Assembly: GCA_900542475.1 (NCBI GenBank)
Contig: UQNO01000018.1
Location: forward strand, 1-41,822
Length of the DNA stretch: 41,822 nt
Source of the DNA: an uncultured Bacteroidota bacterium
GTDB lineage: Bacteria > Bacteroidota > Bacteroidia > Bacteroidales > F082
Direction of reading: 5' to 3'
Shown in pieces: positions 1 through 9,432 of this stretch. A program made the position numbers and the translations under genes. A model generated the notes under the pieces. That model was given only the letters and a program-made list of their open reading frames with translations, did not search any database and was not told the origin of the DNA. Every line of letters begins with the position of its first letter. Position 1 is the stretch's first letter.

Positions 1-1097
1 GTGGCTTTCTCCGCCGTCTGGTTGACCTCGTTGAGGCGGCGACCTGCTATATAGTTCATCTGGTCAAGATTGGCGTCGTCAGTCGGAATGCGAAACTCGT
101 TCTCGGGGTTTTCAACACTAATGACGGTTTCCATGAGATTACGAAGACCTTCCTGAATATATTGTCCCATCGAGTGCAAATCCGTCGTGAATGTGACACT
201 CGCCGGGAAGATTCCTTTGCCGTCTTTACCCTCGCTCTCTCCATAAAGCTGTTTCCACCACTCGCTGAAGTAACACAGACGAGGCTCGTAGCTGACCATT
301 ATCTCATTTGTCTTTCCTGCATGATATAAAGCCTGACGTGCCACCGCATATCTTGCGGCTTCATTGTCTTCATTCTGATTGTCAACGCAATATCTCTCCA
401 TCTGCCGAGCTCCTGCCACGAGTTCCTCTATGTCGATGCCAGCCACGGCTATAGGCAGCAAACCGACAGGTGTCAATACAGAGTAACGACCTCCCACATC
501 GTCCGGCACCACGTAGGTCTTGTATCCTTCGCTGTCGGAAAGGACTTTCAAAGCACCTTTGGCCTTGTCGGTGATGGCCACGATGCGCTTGCGAGCCTCT
601 TCTTTCCCATATTTCTTCTCAAGATGGTTCTTCAAGATTCTGAATGCCACCGCCGGCTCTGTCGTCGTCCCTGATTTCGAGATTACTGTCATCGAATATT
701 CTTTATTATCAAGCAATTTGATAAGGTCTGACATGTAATCTTCGCTCATGTTATGACCTGCATATATTATCTTCGGATTTCCGGTGTCAACCATCTGCGC
801 AAAATGATTCGACAAGGCTTCGATGACTGCCCGCGCCCCAAGATATGAACCGCCAATGCCGACAACCACAAACACATCCGATTTCTTACGCAACTCCTCT
901 GCTTTTGTTTTTACATCTTTTATAAAATCAGCGGTAATAGACGACGGAAGATTCACCCAGCCAAGAAAATCACTGCCTGCTCCATTGTGCGAATAAATGG
1001 TCTTGAAAGTCGTGGCGACTTTCTTTTTATATGTATCTAATTGATTCTCAACAACAAAATTCCTAACATGATTTGTTTCAACTTTAATATCTATCAT
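1..1097 (-). CDS. pgi: Glucose-6-phosphate isomerase, 3' end cut by the window edge
   Basis: Interconverts glucose 6-phosphate and fructose 6-phosphate in cytosolic glycolysis and gluconeogenesis. The frame opens at the ATG whose complement lies at 1095-1097 (MIDIKVETNH) and stays open to base 1, giving about 365 residues. Family signatures seen on translation are the sugar-phosphate loop VGIGGSYLGARA, the SKSGTTTEPA phosphate-binding segment, GGRYSVLTPVGLLP, and near the edge the conserved QMNYIAGRRLNEVN stretch. This is the shorter, Bacillus-type Pgi (about 450 residues), so roughly 80 C-terminal residues, including catalytic ones, lie outside the window. A terminator between gldN and this gene and a -7 element at 1120-1127 suggest independent transcription. 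The identification is firm. Confidence 0.95.
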   Translation of the reverse strand, partial: MIDIKVETNHVRNFVVENQLDTYKKKVATTFKTIYSHNGAGSDFLGWVNLPSSITADFIKDVKTKAEELRKKSDVFVVVGIGGSYLGARAVIEALSNHFAQMVDTGNPKIIYAGHNMSEDYMSDLIKLLDNKEYSMTVISKSGTTTEPAVAFRILKNHLEKKYGKEEARKRIVAITDKAKGALKVLSDSEGYKTYVVPDDVGGRYSVLTPVGLLPIAVAGIDIEELVAGARQMERYCVDNQNEDNEAARYAVARQALYHAGKTNEIMVSYEPRLCYFSEWWKQLYGESEGKDGKGIFPASVTFTTDLHSMGQYIQEGLRNLMETVISVENPENEFRIPTDDANLDQMNYIAGRRLNEVNQTAEKA

Positions 1098-1119
1098 AAC
1101 TTTACAAAAAAATTTTCTG

Positions 1120-1127
1120 CGAAGATA
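1120..1127 (-). promoter_or_regulatory. Putative pgi -7 promoter element
   Basis: On the minus strand the bases read TATCTTCG, one mismatch from the Bacteroidota -7 consensus TAnnTTTG, 22 bases before the pgi start codon. No clear -33 TTG was found at the usual distance. Confidence 0.45.
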
Positions 1128-1159
1128 CAAAAAATTATTGAATGTCCATGTCTAAAAAT

Positions 1160-1187
1160 CAAAAAAGGATGCCGCGAACGACATCCT
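1160..1187 (-). terminator. Rho-independent terminator of the gldKLMN operon
   Basis: On the minus strand AGGATGTCG, a TTCG tetraloop and CGGCATCCT make a 9-bp stem (one G-T wobble) followed at once by TTTTTT. It lies 23 bases past the gldN stop and before the pgi promoter, so it marks the end of the T9SS transcript. Confidence 0.85.
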
Positions 1188-1210
1188 ACCATTACATCCT
1201 TTACTATACA

Positions 1211-2062
1211 CTAATACTCCCAGATATTTTGCTCAAACTCGATGATTTCTTGTTCGATTCTCTTTGATTCTTTCATCGCTTCGATGCCTGTTGCATAGTC
1301 TTGAATACTACGGTCATAGACATTTTCCACTTTGTATATATAGCTGTCAAACTGACGTTTCCAGAACAAGTCATCGTATGACAAACGCGCTGCGGAATTG
1401 TTTCTGTTATACACGGGGGCTTCTGATAGCACTGTGCGCGTGGCATCGTCAAACGGAATCCAGAACAATTCGTTTGGCATCTGTATCGAGTCGTTGACAT
1501 CGCGCATTGTAACAGGGCAAATGGCTTCTATTCTCACCATCAGCTGGCTTCTGTGTGCATCGAAATACCAGTCTTCCATCAAACGGAGACGTGTCACAGA
1601 CTCTGGCTTGAAGGAGATGGAAATGACCGTGTCGCCAACCTTGTTGCCGTAGTCGTCATAAATTGCCTGGTGTCTCTCTGAATTCAGCCCGGCCATAAGT
1701 TTTGAATATGGCATGGGGTTGTTAAGCTCGCCTGTCACTGTCACTTCGTAGGCTTGGCATCTGCCTTCCTTCAAAGCGTCCATGATGACATCGATGAATC
1801 TTCTCCAGTTCTGATGATTGTCTCTTGGATAATAGAACGGGAGGTTCATTTTCTGACGGAAATCAATTTCGCGCCAGACTCTTTTCTTCCATAAAACGTC
1901 AGCCTCACGAATTTCCGGATAAGGAATGATTTTCTTCATTCCTGTGGCGTTCTCGACATATAAACCGTCGTTATATGTGTCGCTGGTGATTTGTGCCGAC
2001 GCCTTTGGCGCGCCGAAGAACATGCAAGCCAATGAAGCTGCTATTATTACTAACCTTTTCAT
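1211..2062 (-). CDS. gldN: T9SS ring protein GldN/PorN
   Basis: Periplasmic component of the type IX secretion system that, with the lipoprotein GldK, builds the ring under the outer membrane. The 283-residue product begins with a signal peptide (MKRLVIIAASLACMFFGAPKASA, written in two parts: hydrophobic core IIAASLACMFFG, then cleavage after ASA before Q). The mature part carries the family's motifs, for example NGLYVENA-like DGLYVENATG and the EADVLWKKRVWREID segment, where a conserved tryptophan-rich stretch precedes RQKMNLPFYYP. Length fits GldN (about 280-330). It starts one base after the gldM stop and is the last gene of the operon, followed by a strong terminator. No anomalies seen. 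Confidence 0.93.
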   Translation of the reverse strand: MKRLVIIAASLACMFFGAPKASAQITSDTYNDGLYVENATGMKKIIPYPEIREADVLWKKRVWREIDFRQKMNLPFYYPRDNHQNWRRFIDVIMDALKEGRCQAYEVTVTGELNNPMPYSKLMAGLNSERHQAIYDDYGNKVGDTVISISFKPESVTRLRLMEDWYFDAHRSQLMVRIEAICPVTMRDVNDSIQMPNELFWIPFDDATRTVLSEAPVYNRNNSAARLSYDDLFWKRQFDSYIYKVENVYDRSIQDYATGIEAMKESKRIEQEIIEFEQNIWEY

Positions 2063-2063
2063 A

Positions 2064-3746
2064 TTATTTTATTTGAATGTTTATTGAACCCACGTTTCTT
2101 ATCTCGCCCTCGGGACTCTTCACGCAGATGTCCTGGAACTGGATTCTCTGTCCTGACTGTGCATTGCCAATCAGGGCTATCACCTCGTCGGAGAACTTGG
2201 GTCCTTTATTTTGTTTATCAATGAATGTTCCTCTATACGTTGAGACTGTATAAGAATCAATGGTATAATTAAAATCTTTGAAATCGAAATCTTTCATCAC
2301 AGCCATCACTCTGCCGATGCTAAGAAGCACTTCCTTATCAACCTTGCCGCCAGTGATGTCGCCGATTTTAACGATTGGATCCGGCACTTTTTTCACGCGA
2401 AATTCCTGGTAGCCCATATCAACCATCTTACCGGTCTCGTCTTTTGCCGACACATGAACTTTAACCATTTTTACGCCTTTGTTCACCTCGACGAAATATT
2501 CACCGTTAGCATTTCCTTTGGTGTATTTTCCACCATCGACTTTGATTGTGATTCCATCGCTGGTGAAACCTGGCGACGACACCGAGATGGGATTTTGCAA
2601 CTCCTCGTACATCACCATCATATTGATTGGCGCAACTGTCACTGACGGCGGCGCCACCTGGAATTGCTCGTTGAAGTCGTAGTAAGCCATCGAACCATCT
2701 GGACGAGGTATCTCGATACGACCGGCGTATTTGTGTATTCCCACTGATGTTGTCGGGAAACTCAAAATGACCTTGCCTTCCTTGCTGTTAAGCTTCACCG
2801 GCTCGCCTTTTGCATTGTTATAGTTGTCGGTGCCCATGTAATATTTTACGTCGAAAGCCTTTGACGTATCAGCTGCCGCAATAAAAATCTCGGCCTCGTA
2901 ATTCTGACCCTTGATGATGAAGTTGCTTTTCTGGATAACACGCGCCTCCACCGATTCAAACTTGAAGTCAGAAGATCCGATTTGCTTGAACAAGGCTGTG
3001 ATGGCATCGTATTCCGTGGTCTGAATCTCACCCACAATCTTGTTGAGAATTGCGATTTCAGCAGTGAGGATAATATGCTCGAAATTCTTGTTTTCCCAAC
3101 TCAACTCTTGTCCGTCGTTATCAGTATAGATAATTTTATTGCCGTTGTGGTCAACATCTGTGAGAAGTCCCACATACTTGTTGTAATTTGTCAAACCTGC
3201 GTCTTCCACTATATTCACGATAAACTCACGGTATTCCTGAATCTTGTTTTTAAGAACCGTGGCGTTGCCTTTGTTAATCATGAAGTGAGTCACAGCGTCG
3301 TATTTGTCCTTGGCGCCGATATTGTTAAGGTCAAATTCGTAGAAAATACGGCGGTTTGCAGGATTTATCTTATCGATATTTCTGATTAATGACTTCTTGG
3401 TATCAAGAAGCTCTTTTTCAGAGATGTTTTCTGTTTCGAGCACCAACGGTACTTTTATTTCTTTCTCGATAAAGTTGATGATTTCGTCGGTTTTCACTCT
3501 GATTTCATTAGCTTTATCCCAATAAACATGAGCTTTTTCAGGCTGTCTGTTATATTGTTGCTCAAAGATGTTGTAATAGTCTTCAATTTTATTTTCAACG
3601 CTGGCATTTGTCTTCTCCAAACCTTCGTTCACGATGGCGAAAGCATCGAGAATATCGGCCGAGACGTTCAATGCCAATAAGGCTGTGAGTACCAGGTACA
3701 TCATACCGATCATCTTCTGCCTTGGGGTTTCTTTTGCTGCTGCCAT
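2064..3746 (-). CDS. gldM: T9SS motor subunit GldM/PorM
   Basis: Inner-membrane protein of the T9SS motor. In the family one N-terminal transmembrane helix packs inside the GldL pentamer and a long periplasmic arm of four domains reaches the GldKN ring. Here 560 residues start MAAAKETPRQKMIG, with a single helix at about 12-33 (MIGMMYLVLTALLALNV). The rest is soluble and beta-rich toward the C-terminus, ending without a second membrane segment, as expected. The N-terminal basic residue before the helix (R9) matches the charged site typical of the family. The gene sits between gldL (40-base gap) and gldN (one-base gap). Confidence 0.95.
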   Translation of the reverse strand: MAAAKETPRQKMIGMMYLVLTALLALNVSADILDAFAIVNEGLEKTNASVENKIEDYYNIFEQQYNRQPEKAHVYWDKANEIRVKTDEIINFIEKEIKVPLVLETENISEKELLDTKKSLIRNIDKINPANRRIFYEFDLNNIGAKDKYDAVTHFMINKGNATVLKNKIQEYREFIVNIVEDAGLTNYNKYVGLLTDVDHNGNKIIYTDNDGQELSWENKNFEHIILTAEIAILNKIVGEIQTTEYDAITALFKQIGSSDFKFESVEARVIQKSNFIIKGQNYEAEIFIAAADTSKAFDVKYYMGTDNYNNAKGEPVKLNSKEGKVILSFPTTSVGIHKYAGRIEIPRPDGSMAYYDFNEQFQVAPPSVTVAPINMMVMYEELQNPISVSSPGFTSDGITIKVDGGKYTKGNANGEYFVEVNKGVKMVKVHVSAKDETGKMVDMGYQEFRVKKVPDPIVKIGDITGGKVDKEVLLSIGRVMAVMKDFDFKDFNYTIDSYTVSTYRGTFIDKQNKGPKFSDEVIALIGNAQSGQRIQFQDICVKSPEGEIRNVGSINIQIK

Positions 3747-3786
3747 TTCTTGTCAATTTTTAATATTAAACATGAACAAAAGTGGC

Positions 3787-4533
3787 TTATGCCTTGATAT
3801 TCATCGCATTGAGCATGTTACCGTAAACGGTGTTCATTGCCGTCATGCGTTTCGACAAGTCGTTGATTTGATGATTTAAAGTATCTGTTGACGTTGCAGA
3901 TGCGTTGACTTTCTCGATATAGAGAGTCATTGTGTCGTTCATCTTTTTGCTTGTGTCAGAGAACATTGCGGCGTTGGTGGCCGTCTTCGACATCTGTGCG
4001 TCGAGTTCCATAGCAGTTTCTGAAGCCTTGTTCATAGCCTTGGTGTAGTTGCTTGTTGCCGCCACAGCCTCGCTCACATCGGCGATTTTTGATGCGTTCT
4101 CGCCGAGTCTGTTGAGTCCCATGCTGAGTCTTTCCATTGTGACTGCGTTGATATTGGCTTTCTCAAACATCTGGTTAAGCTGCTCCGTGATGATGTCACC
4201 ACCGACACTGCCACTTTCGTTTTTCTTGGCTCCTGCTGCCGGCTTCACAGGGTTTACGTTGCCTTCACCATGATACATTTCCCATAATTCAGGATAAACC
4301 AAACTCCAGTCCGGCTCCATGTGCACCGGTTCAAAGGCCGAAAAGAAGAAAATAATGGCTTCGGTCAACAAACCGAGCGTCAACATTGTGTTAGCCGCAC
4401 CCGACCAGCCGAATAACGACATGTGAGTCAGTTTGAACAAAGCACCGACCAAAACGACGGAAGCACCAATACCATAAACCTTTGCCATGAAGTTTTTGTA
4501 CTTCTTGCTTTCTGAAAACTCTTTAAATGACAT
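3787..4533 (-). CDS. gldL: T9SS motor subunit GldL/PorL
   Basis: Inner-membrane proton-channel part of the T9SS and gliding rotary motor. The 248-residue product has two transmembrane helices (about 18-37 and 45-66) followed by a long cytoplasmic, coiled-coil-prone tail rich in Ala, Asn, Met and Thr. Charged residues inside the membrane part, K34 and H37 at the end of helix 1 and E58 in helix 2, are placed like the functionally important Lys, His and Glu of Flavobacterium GldL; that match is my inference from position. It lies 80 bases after gldK and 40 bases before gldM in the conserved K-L-M-N order. Confidence 0.95.
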   Translation of the reverse strand: MSFKEFSESKKYKNFMAKVYGIGASVVLVGALFKLTHMSLFGWSGAANTMLTLGLLTEAIIFFFSAFEPVHMEPDWSLVYPELWEMYHGEGNVNPVKPAAGAKKNESGSVGGDIITEQLNQMFEKANINAVTMERLSMGLNRLGENASKIADVSEAVAATSNYTKAMNKASETAMELDAQMSKTATNAAMFSDTSKKMNDTMTLYIEKVNASATSTDTLNHQINDLSKRMTAMNTVYGNMLNAMNIKA

Positions 4534-4613
4534 ATTTCCTTGATTTTTTAATTTATTTCTTTTTTTGTTGAGATCCTTCCATATCCCCTCACTTTAAAAT
4601 GACGAATTGAGGA

Positions 4614-5987
4614 TTATTTGTAAACTCTTGACGACTTCGACGGGTTGTCGCCTTTCTGTCTGCCGAGGAACGGCTGTATGCAGCGGAAACCGATGTAGCA
4701 CTTCGCCGTGTCTTGATATTCATAAGCGCGGGTAGTCACTTGCAGATAATACGCCACGTCTTTCCATGAGCCGCCACGAATCACTTTTCTCTTCATAATC
4801 GGGTCGTCGCTCTCCTTGGCGTTATAGCCCAAATATGGATTCATGTCCCACATCACATTGTACGACGACGGGTCGAATGCACTTGATGTCCACTCCGCCA
4901 CATTACCTGCCATGTCGTACAATCCCCAGTCGTTGGCTGGATAATGTCCCACGATGACAGTGGTGAGACCTCCGTCGGCGGTGTAGTTGCCACGCATAGG
5001 CTTGAAGTTGGCTTTCAGACATCCTTTCTCGTTACGTGTGTAAGGACCGCCCCATGGATAAGGGTTGAGTTGATGACCGCCACGTGCCGCCCACTCCCAT
5101 TCGGCTTCGGTAGGAAGACGGAACTCCGACAAACCTGTCTGGCCTTTGTGTTTTGCCAAATATTTGTTCAGCTTCTCGGTACGCCACACGCAGAAAGCGT
5201 TAGCCTGGTTCCAGTTGACACCGACAACAGGATAGTGGTCATACGCCGGATGCCAGAAATATTTCTCTGTCAACGGGTCGTTGAAAGCGTAGGAGTAGTC
5301 ATAAATCCATGCCAATGTGTCGGGATAGATGTTGATGTCCTCGTTATGCACGAACACCGAGCGGTCTGACGAGCCTTGTGGGCGATTGGCGAAAGCGCCG
5401 TTGCGATAGTCGGCATCCTCTCTGAACTCTTTCTTTGCAGCAGCCCTGAGGTCTATATAACTGTAATGAAAAACAAGCTTTCTTGCGTCTATCTCTTTCT
5501 TGCCGTAATAACGCTCGTTTTCAGGAATATAAAGTTGCTCGAGAGCGTCTCTGTAGTCCTGGTTGTCGCTGCGCCAATCAATCTTTTCGTCCCAATTGAG
5601 ATATGGCAAGTCATATACCTCACCGGTTTTTCTGTTCTGTGTGATGAGATATTTGTCGGGGTCAACCTCACCGAGATATGTACGTGCCAGCGAATCACGG
5701 ACGTAGTTCACAAACTCACGATACTCGTTATTAGTAATCTCTGTTTCATCCATGTAAAATGCCGATACAGAAATAGTCATAGGTTGCGACAGATAGCTGC
5801 CCGCGATGTCTTGACCGCCTGCACCCATAGTATAGGTTCCCATCGGGATAAACACCATGCCGTAGGGATCCGGCTGATAAAACGGTTTTGATTTCTTTCT
5901 TACGCCTACCAATTCACCTTGCTCTCCGTTAGTTCCGCAACCAACAAGCATCAATGCGATCAGGCCCGTTAACACAAACTTCTTCAT
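4614..5987 (-). CDS. gldK: T9SS ring lipoprotein GldK/PorK
   Basis: Lipoprotein that forms the T9SS periplasmic ring with GldN. I place the start at 5987 (MKKFVLTGLIALMLVGCG), giving 457 residues: this gives a clean lipoprotein signal with lipobox LVGC (Cys17), whereas the open frame further upstream to 6053 overlaps a -7 promoter element and adds a non-signal sequence. The mature protein is a formylglycine-generating-enzyme/sulfatase-modifying-factor fold, shown by GMVFIPMGTYTMGAG, FRLPTEAEWEWAARGG, YDMAGNVAEWTSS, KVIRGGSWKD and YIGFRCI. In GldK this fold is structural, not known to be catalytic. First gene of the gldKLMN run. Confidence 0.95.
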   Translation of the reverse strand: MKKFVLTGLIALMLVGCGTNGEQGELVGVRKKSKPFYQPDPYGMVFIPMGTYTMGAGGQDIAGSYLSQPMTISVSAFYMDETEITNNEYREFVNYVRDSLARTYLGEVDPDKYLITQNRKTGEVYDLPYLNWDEKIDWRSDNQDYRDALEQLYIPENERYYGKKEIDARKLVFHYSYIDLRAAAKKEFREDADYRNGAFANRPQGSSDRSVFVHNEDINIYPDTLAWIYDYSYAFNDPLTEKYFWHPAYDHYPVVGVNWNQANAFCVWRTEKLNKYLAKHKGQTGLSEFRLPTEAEWEWAARGGHQLNPYPWGGPYTRNEKGCLKANFKPMRGNYTADGGLTTVIVGHYPANDWGLYDMAGNVAEWTSSAFDPSSYNVMWDMNPYLGYNAKESDDPIMKRKVIRGGSWKDVAYYLQVTTRAYEYQDTAKCYIGFRCIQPFLGRQKGDNPSKSSRVYK

Positions 5988-6014
5988 TTTTATTTTCTTG
6001 TTTAAAAAAGTGTC

Positions 6015-6048
6015 CAAAAGTATGTTATTTTCCATTATTTTCGACAAA
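6015..6048 (-). promoter_or_regulatory. Promoter of the gldKLMN operon
   Basis: On the minus strand TTTTTG (ending at 6045) is followed 22 bases later by TACTTTTG (6022-6015), a match to the Bacteroidota -33/-7 pattern TTTG and TAnnTTTG. The gldK ATG follows 28 bases downstream, which also decides the gldK start. Confidence 0.65.
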
Positions 6049-6084
6049 AACATTTCAACTTTGCTGTTTTTTTATCAACAATTT

Positions 6085-7044
6085 TTATAAGTATCTGATA
6101 CTTCGATAGATACGAGGCTGTCTGTCCATATCTAACTTGAAGTTGTAACTGATAGACACCTCGTGCGAACCTGGCAATTTCAGACCCATAGTGTTGATAT
6201 CGTAAGCATAATTGATCTGTATTCCCTTGATTGTGAAGCCAACTAAAATATCTATTGACTCCTGATACCTGTAATTAACGCCAAGACTCATCTTATTATT
6301 GTACCACAGTCGCGCGCTGACGTTAAATTGTGTCGAAGCCATGTCGCTTAACACCAACATGGACGGGTTCAGCATGAACTTTGGATTCAGAAACTGGTAC
6401 TCGTATCCTGCAGCGAGATAAAACGTCCTGTCGCCAACAAAACTTGCACTTGTCGATGATTTGCCTTCCAGTGCCTTGCCTTTCGCCTCCATCAGACTTG
6501 TGGTTGAAAACGCCACATAAAACGTTTCGGGGACCATATAGAACAAGCCGAAATTAAAATCCATCAGCATATCGCTCTGCTCCTTTACCGGGATAACAGG
6601 GTCGTTGGCGTTCAGCGGCTTGGCCTTTCCGAAATCCACCGTGCGGTTGTCGAAACTAAAAGCCAAACCCATACCCAATATTCCCGAACCGAGGTCAAAA
6701 TGGTATGAATAACCGAGATTCACCGCAACATTATTCTCAAAGCCGAGCTGATCTTTCATCAAAGAGAAACCTAAACCACCTCCCAACACCTTGACGGGCA
6801 AGTCTGCCGAAGCAAAAAACGTCACTGGCGAAACCTCCTGACCTGTCATGTCGTCCTTAAATCCAGCCCATTGATTACGATAACTTCCCATCGCATTGAC
6901 ACCTTCGCTTAAACCGTAATAACCAGGGTTTATTACCGCATAAGAATTGCTGTAATTAGTGAATATTGGCATTTGCTGTGCTTTCAACACATTGATTGCC
7001 AATATGCTAATCATCAATAACAATATATATTTTCTCTTATGCAT
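6085..7044 (-). CDS. porP: PorP/SprF family T9SS outer-membrane protein
   Basis: Member of the PorP/SprF family, outer-membrane beta-barrel proteins needed for secretion or surface attachment of T9SS cargo; one is usually encoded immediately before gldK, as here. The 319-residue product has a signal peptide (cleavage after NVLKA before QQ), followed by the family hallmark start QQMPIFTNYSNSYAVINPGY and the RNQWAGF segment. Amphipathic beta strands continue to the end, including the GYSYHFDLGSGILGMGLAF repeat typical of these barrels. It lies 97 bases upstream of gldK, with a separate gldK promoter in the gap, so cotranscription is possible but not required. Confidence 0.9.
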   Translation of the reverse strand: MHKRKYILLLMISILAINVLKAQQMPIFTNYSNSYAVINPGYYGLSEGVNAMGSYRNQWAGFKDDMTGQEVSPVTFFASADLPVKVLGGGLGFSLMKDQLGFENNVAVNLGYSYHFDLGSGILGMGLAFSFDNRTVDFGKAKPLNANDPVIPVKEQSDMLMDFNFGLFYMVPETFYVAFSTTSLMEAKGKALEGKSSTSASFVGDRTFYLAAGYEYQFLNPKFMLNPSMLVLSDMASTQFNVSARLWYNNKMSLGVNYRYQESIDILVGFTIKGIQINYAYDINTMGLKLPGSHEVSISYNFKLDMDRQPRIYRSIRYL

Positions 7045-7126
7045 TGAGTTTTATAACGCCTTGTTTATCAATTTATTGTCTATGTCTTGATGTTTTCAAC
7101 AATTTTTCAACACCTTATTAATATTG

Positions 7127-8596
7127 TCATCTGAAGAGCCTTATAATATCATTGCCGTTTGCATATATGATAAGGATGAGCAGGAAGATAAATCCAATCG
7201 TTGTAGCTCTTTCGAGAAATTTATCGCTTGGCTTGCGTCTTGTCACCACCTCCCAGAGAAGAAACAGCACATGACCGCCGTCGAGACCCGGGATTGGCAG
7301 AAGATTCATGACTGCGAGGATAATTGAAAGGAAGGCTGTCATGCGCCAGAACTGCTCCCAGATGAAGCTGTCGGGGAAGATGCTGCCGATGGCGATGAAA
7401 CCTCCGAGACTTTCATAAGCCCCGGTACTCGGGTTGAATATGAGTTTCAACTGTTTCCAATAATCACTCAACTCCTTGCCTGTCTTCTTGAAACCTACTG
7501 GTATCGACTGCCAAAAGTTATATTCTTTTGTTGAGACTTGAAGCATTTGCGCGGCATACACCCCTATTGTGGCATCGCCGCCCACATGCACAGGCAGCAC
7601 CATGGTGTCGCCTTCACGCACTATTGTCATGTCAACATCTTGGTCTCTATAATCGACAATATTTTTCTTAAAGTCTTGGAAATAAGGCGTTTTCACTGCG
7701 TTAATAGCAATGATTTGGTCATTTGAGCGCATTCCGGCTTTCTCTGCATACGAGCCGTTAGAAAAGCCTCCCACCACAAAAGGCATTTTGCTGCTAATAA
7801 ATATCGAGCGAGCCTTAAGCATCTGATTGACAGCGTCTTCCGGAAGGCTCACCCTCGTCTCCCGACCGTCACGCTCCACATCAATATACTTCGTGTCTTC
7901 CAAAATCAATGCCATGGGAATCTGGCTGAAGTCTTCAATATATTTTCCTCCCACTGTGATGATTTTGTCGCCGTCGCGAAGTCCGAGGTTATATCCGAGG
8001 CTATCCACGGTGATGCCGTATTTGTTGATTTCCTCCGTAGAGATGTATTGCTCTCCATAGTTTGCGATGAGTCCTATATAAATAAGGAAAGCGAGTATGA
8101 CATTCATAAACACGCCTCCGACCATGATGATAAGACGCTGCCAAGCCGGTTTGGTGCGGAACTCCCATGGCTGCGGCTTCTGTGCCATCTGCGCCTGATC
8201 CATCGACTCGTCAACCATACCCGCAATCTTGCAATAACCGCCGAGCGGCACCCAGCCGAGACCGAACTCCGTGGCGTCTTCCGCCCTGCGCCAGTCGTCG
8301 TCCGGCAAAGTATCAAGGGCTATCGGCTCATACCTGTATTCTTTTTTCTTTGTTATCGGGTCGATTTTCTCGTAAGTGACATATTTCTCCGGCTCGTTCT
8401 TGCAGAAAAACTTGAATCTCCACGCCCCGTTGACTTTCTTACATCTGAAAATGGAGAATTTCCAGTCGAAAAACATATAGAATTTCTCGACTCTCACACC
8501 AAAAATCCTTGAAGCCATAAAATGCCCGAATTCATGGATTATCACAAGGATTGAAAGAGCTAATATAAGCTGGATTATCTTAATAAACACTGCCAT
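7127..8596 (-). CDS. rseP: RseP-type site-2 zinc metalloprotease
   Basis: Intramembrane metalloprotease (family M50) that cleaves transmembrane substrates such as anti-sigma factors and remnant signal peptides in the inner membrane. The zinc motif HEFGH is at residues 21-25 in the first helix, and the third ligand motif is in NLLPIPGLDGGH near residue 440. Two PDZ-like regions lie between (around 190-260 and 270-345). At 489 residues it is longer than the E. coli enzyme because of a charged insertion at about 40-110 (CKNEPEKYVTYEKIDPITKK) that is common in Bacteroidota. A helix near 160-180 and one at the C-terminus complete the four-helix layout. A -7 element lies 26 bases upstream. Confidence 0.95.
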   Translation of the reverse strand: MAVFIKIIQLILALSILVIIHEFGHFMASRIFGVRVEKFYMFFDWKFSIFRCKKVNGAWRFKFFCKNEPEKYVTYEKIDPITKKKEYRYEPIALDTLPDDDWRRAEDATEFGLGWVPLGGYCKIAGMVDESMDQAQMAQKPQPWEFRTKPAWQRLIIMVGGVFMNVILAFLIYIGLIANYGEQYISTEEINKYGITVDSLGYNLGLRDGDKIITVGGKYIEDFSQIPMALILEDTKYIDVERDGRETRVSLPEDAVNQMLKARSIFISSKMPFVVGGFSNGSYAEKAGMRSNDQIIAINAVKTPYFQDFKKNIVDYRDQDVDMTIVREGDTMVLPVHVGGDATIGVYAAQMLQVSTKEYNFWQSIPVGFKKTGKELSDYWKQLKLIFNPSTGAYESLGGFIAIGSIFPDSFIWEQFWRMTAFLSIILAVMNLLPIPGLDGGHVLFLLWEVVTRRKPSDKFLERATTIGFIFLLILIIYANGNDIIRLFR

Positions 8597-8622
8597 TTGT
8601 CAATAATAAAAATTTAAAATTG

Positions 8623-8630
8623 CAAAAATA
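8623..8630 (-). promoter_or_regulatory. Putative rseP -7 element
   Basis: Minus-strand TATTTTTG, a full match to TAnnTTTG, 26 bases before the rseP ATG. No convincing -33 element was seen. Confidence 0.45.
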
Positions 8631-8661
8631 CTAAAAATAATGGAATTCATTTAAGAATTTT

Positions 8662-9423
8662 TCATTTTCCTTCAAAAGATATATAATCTTCCGGATTCAC
8701 GGCTCTTCCGTTGACCCACAGCTCGAAATGCAGATGCGGTCCTGTAGATGTCGTACCGCTGTCGCCGAGTATGGCGATGGCGTCGCCGGCTTTCACCACA
8801 TCGCCTTCGCGACAAAGCACCGAAGCATTATGCTTGCAAATCGAGATGATGTTGCTTTCATGTTGAATGCCAATGACATAGCCTCCTTCGACAGTCCAGC
8901 CGGAAAACACCACTGTGCCATCAGCAGCCGCTTTTATGACAGCGTCTGAAACCGCCACCACATCAACACCAAAATGCTTGTTGTTGCGATTGAACTTATT
9001 GGTAACCAATCCATTGACAGGAACAAAGAACATCGGAATCTTATTTGAGGTTGCTTGGGGCTGGATTGTGTAGGCTGTCGTTTTTTTTATGTCAAAATCA
9101 ACGTCTTCACCGTTGATAATACGTTTCATATTCTCGATATATTGGTCTTTCTGATGAAAAATCCTTTCTATCGAATCGGCGCGGCGCTCCATATAATAGA
9201 CGCGTCTGTCAAGGGTGACGTCGGTATAACCCGGAATCAACTCACGAATAGACGTGAAAAATATGATACATGTCGTTAAGGCTATGAGTATCAATGAGTA
9301 AACAACCACCAAATTGGTGAATCTCATCTTACTCATGTTAAAACGGCCTTTTTCCTCGTACGTTTCAGGGTGTACGATAACTATCTTGAATTTGCTTTTA
9401 AAATTTTTAAACAAGTCTTTCAT
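8662..9423 (-). CDS. Membrane-anchored M23 (LytM-type) peptidase
   Basis: Putative peptidoglycan endopeptidase acting in the periplasm. Of 253 residues, about 34-57 form one transmembrane helix (LVVVYSLILIALTTCIIFF), then a short coiled-coil-prone stretch (about 70-105), then the M23 domain from about 130. All zinc and catalytic positions are present: H150 and D154 (HFGVD), H198 (KHN) and H230/H232 (HLHFE), so it is predicted active rather than a degenerate EnvC-like activator. The N-terminal cytosolic piece with VIVHPETYEEKGRF is shared with Bacteroidota M23 proteins that sit next to division or wall genes. It is 9 bases downstream of the acyltransferase gene, so likely cotranscribed with dnaX. 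Exact substrate unknown. Confidence 0.88.
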   Translation of the reverse strand: MKDLFKNFKSKFKIVIVHPETYEEKGRFNMSKMRFTNLVVVYSLILIALTTCIIFFTSIRELIPGYTDVTLDRRVYYMERRADSIERIFHQKDQYIENMKRIINGEDVDFDIKKTTAYTIQPQATSNKIPMFFVPVNGLVTNKFNRNNKHFGVDVVAVSDAVIKAAADGTVVFSGWTVEGGYVIGIQHESNIISICKHNASVLCREGDVVKAGDAIAILGDSGTTSTGPHLHFELWVNGRAVNPEDYISFEGK

Positions 9424-9432
9424 TTTCTAAAA

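Noticed and set aside
4582..4610. CCTCA/TGAGG hairpin between gldK and gldL as a terminator
   Set aside because: Only 5 bp with a 16-base loop and no T-run; the operon must read through to gldL.
4944..5891. Two rightward frames opposite gldK
   Set aside because: Shadows of the gldK coding strand; no start signals or recognisable motifs.
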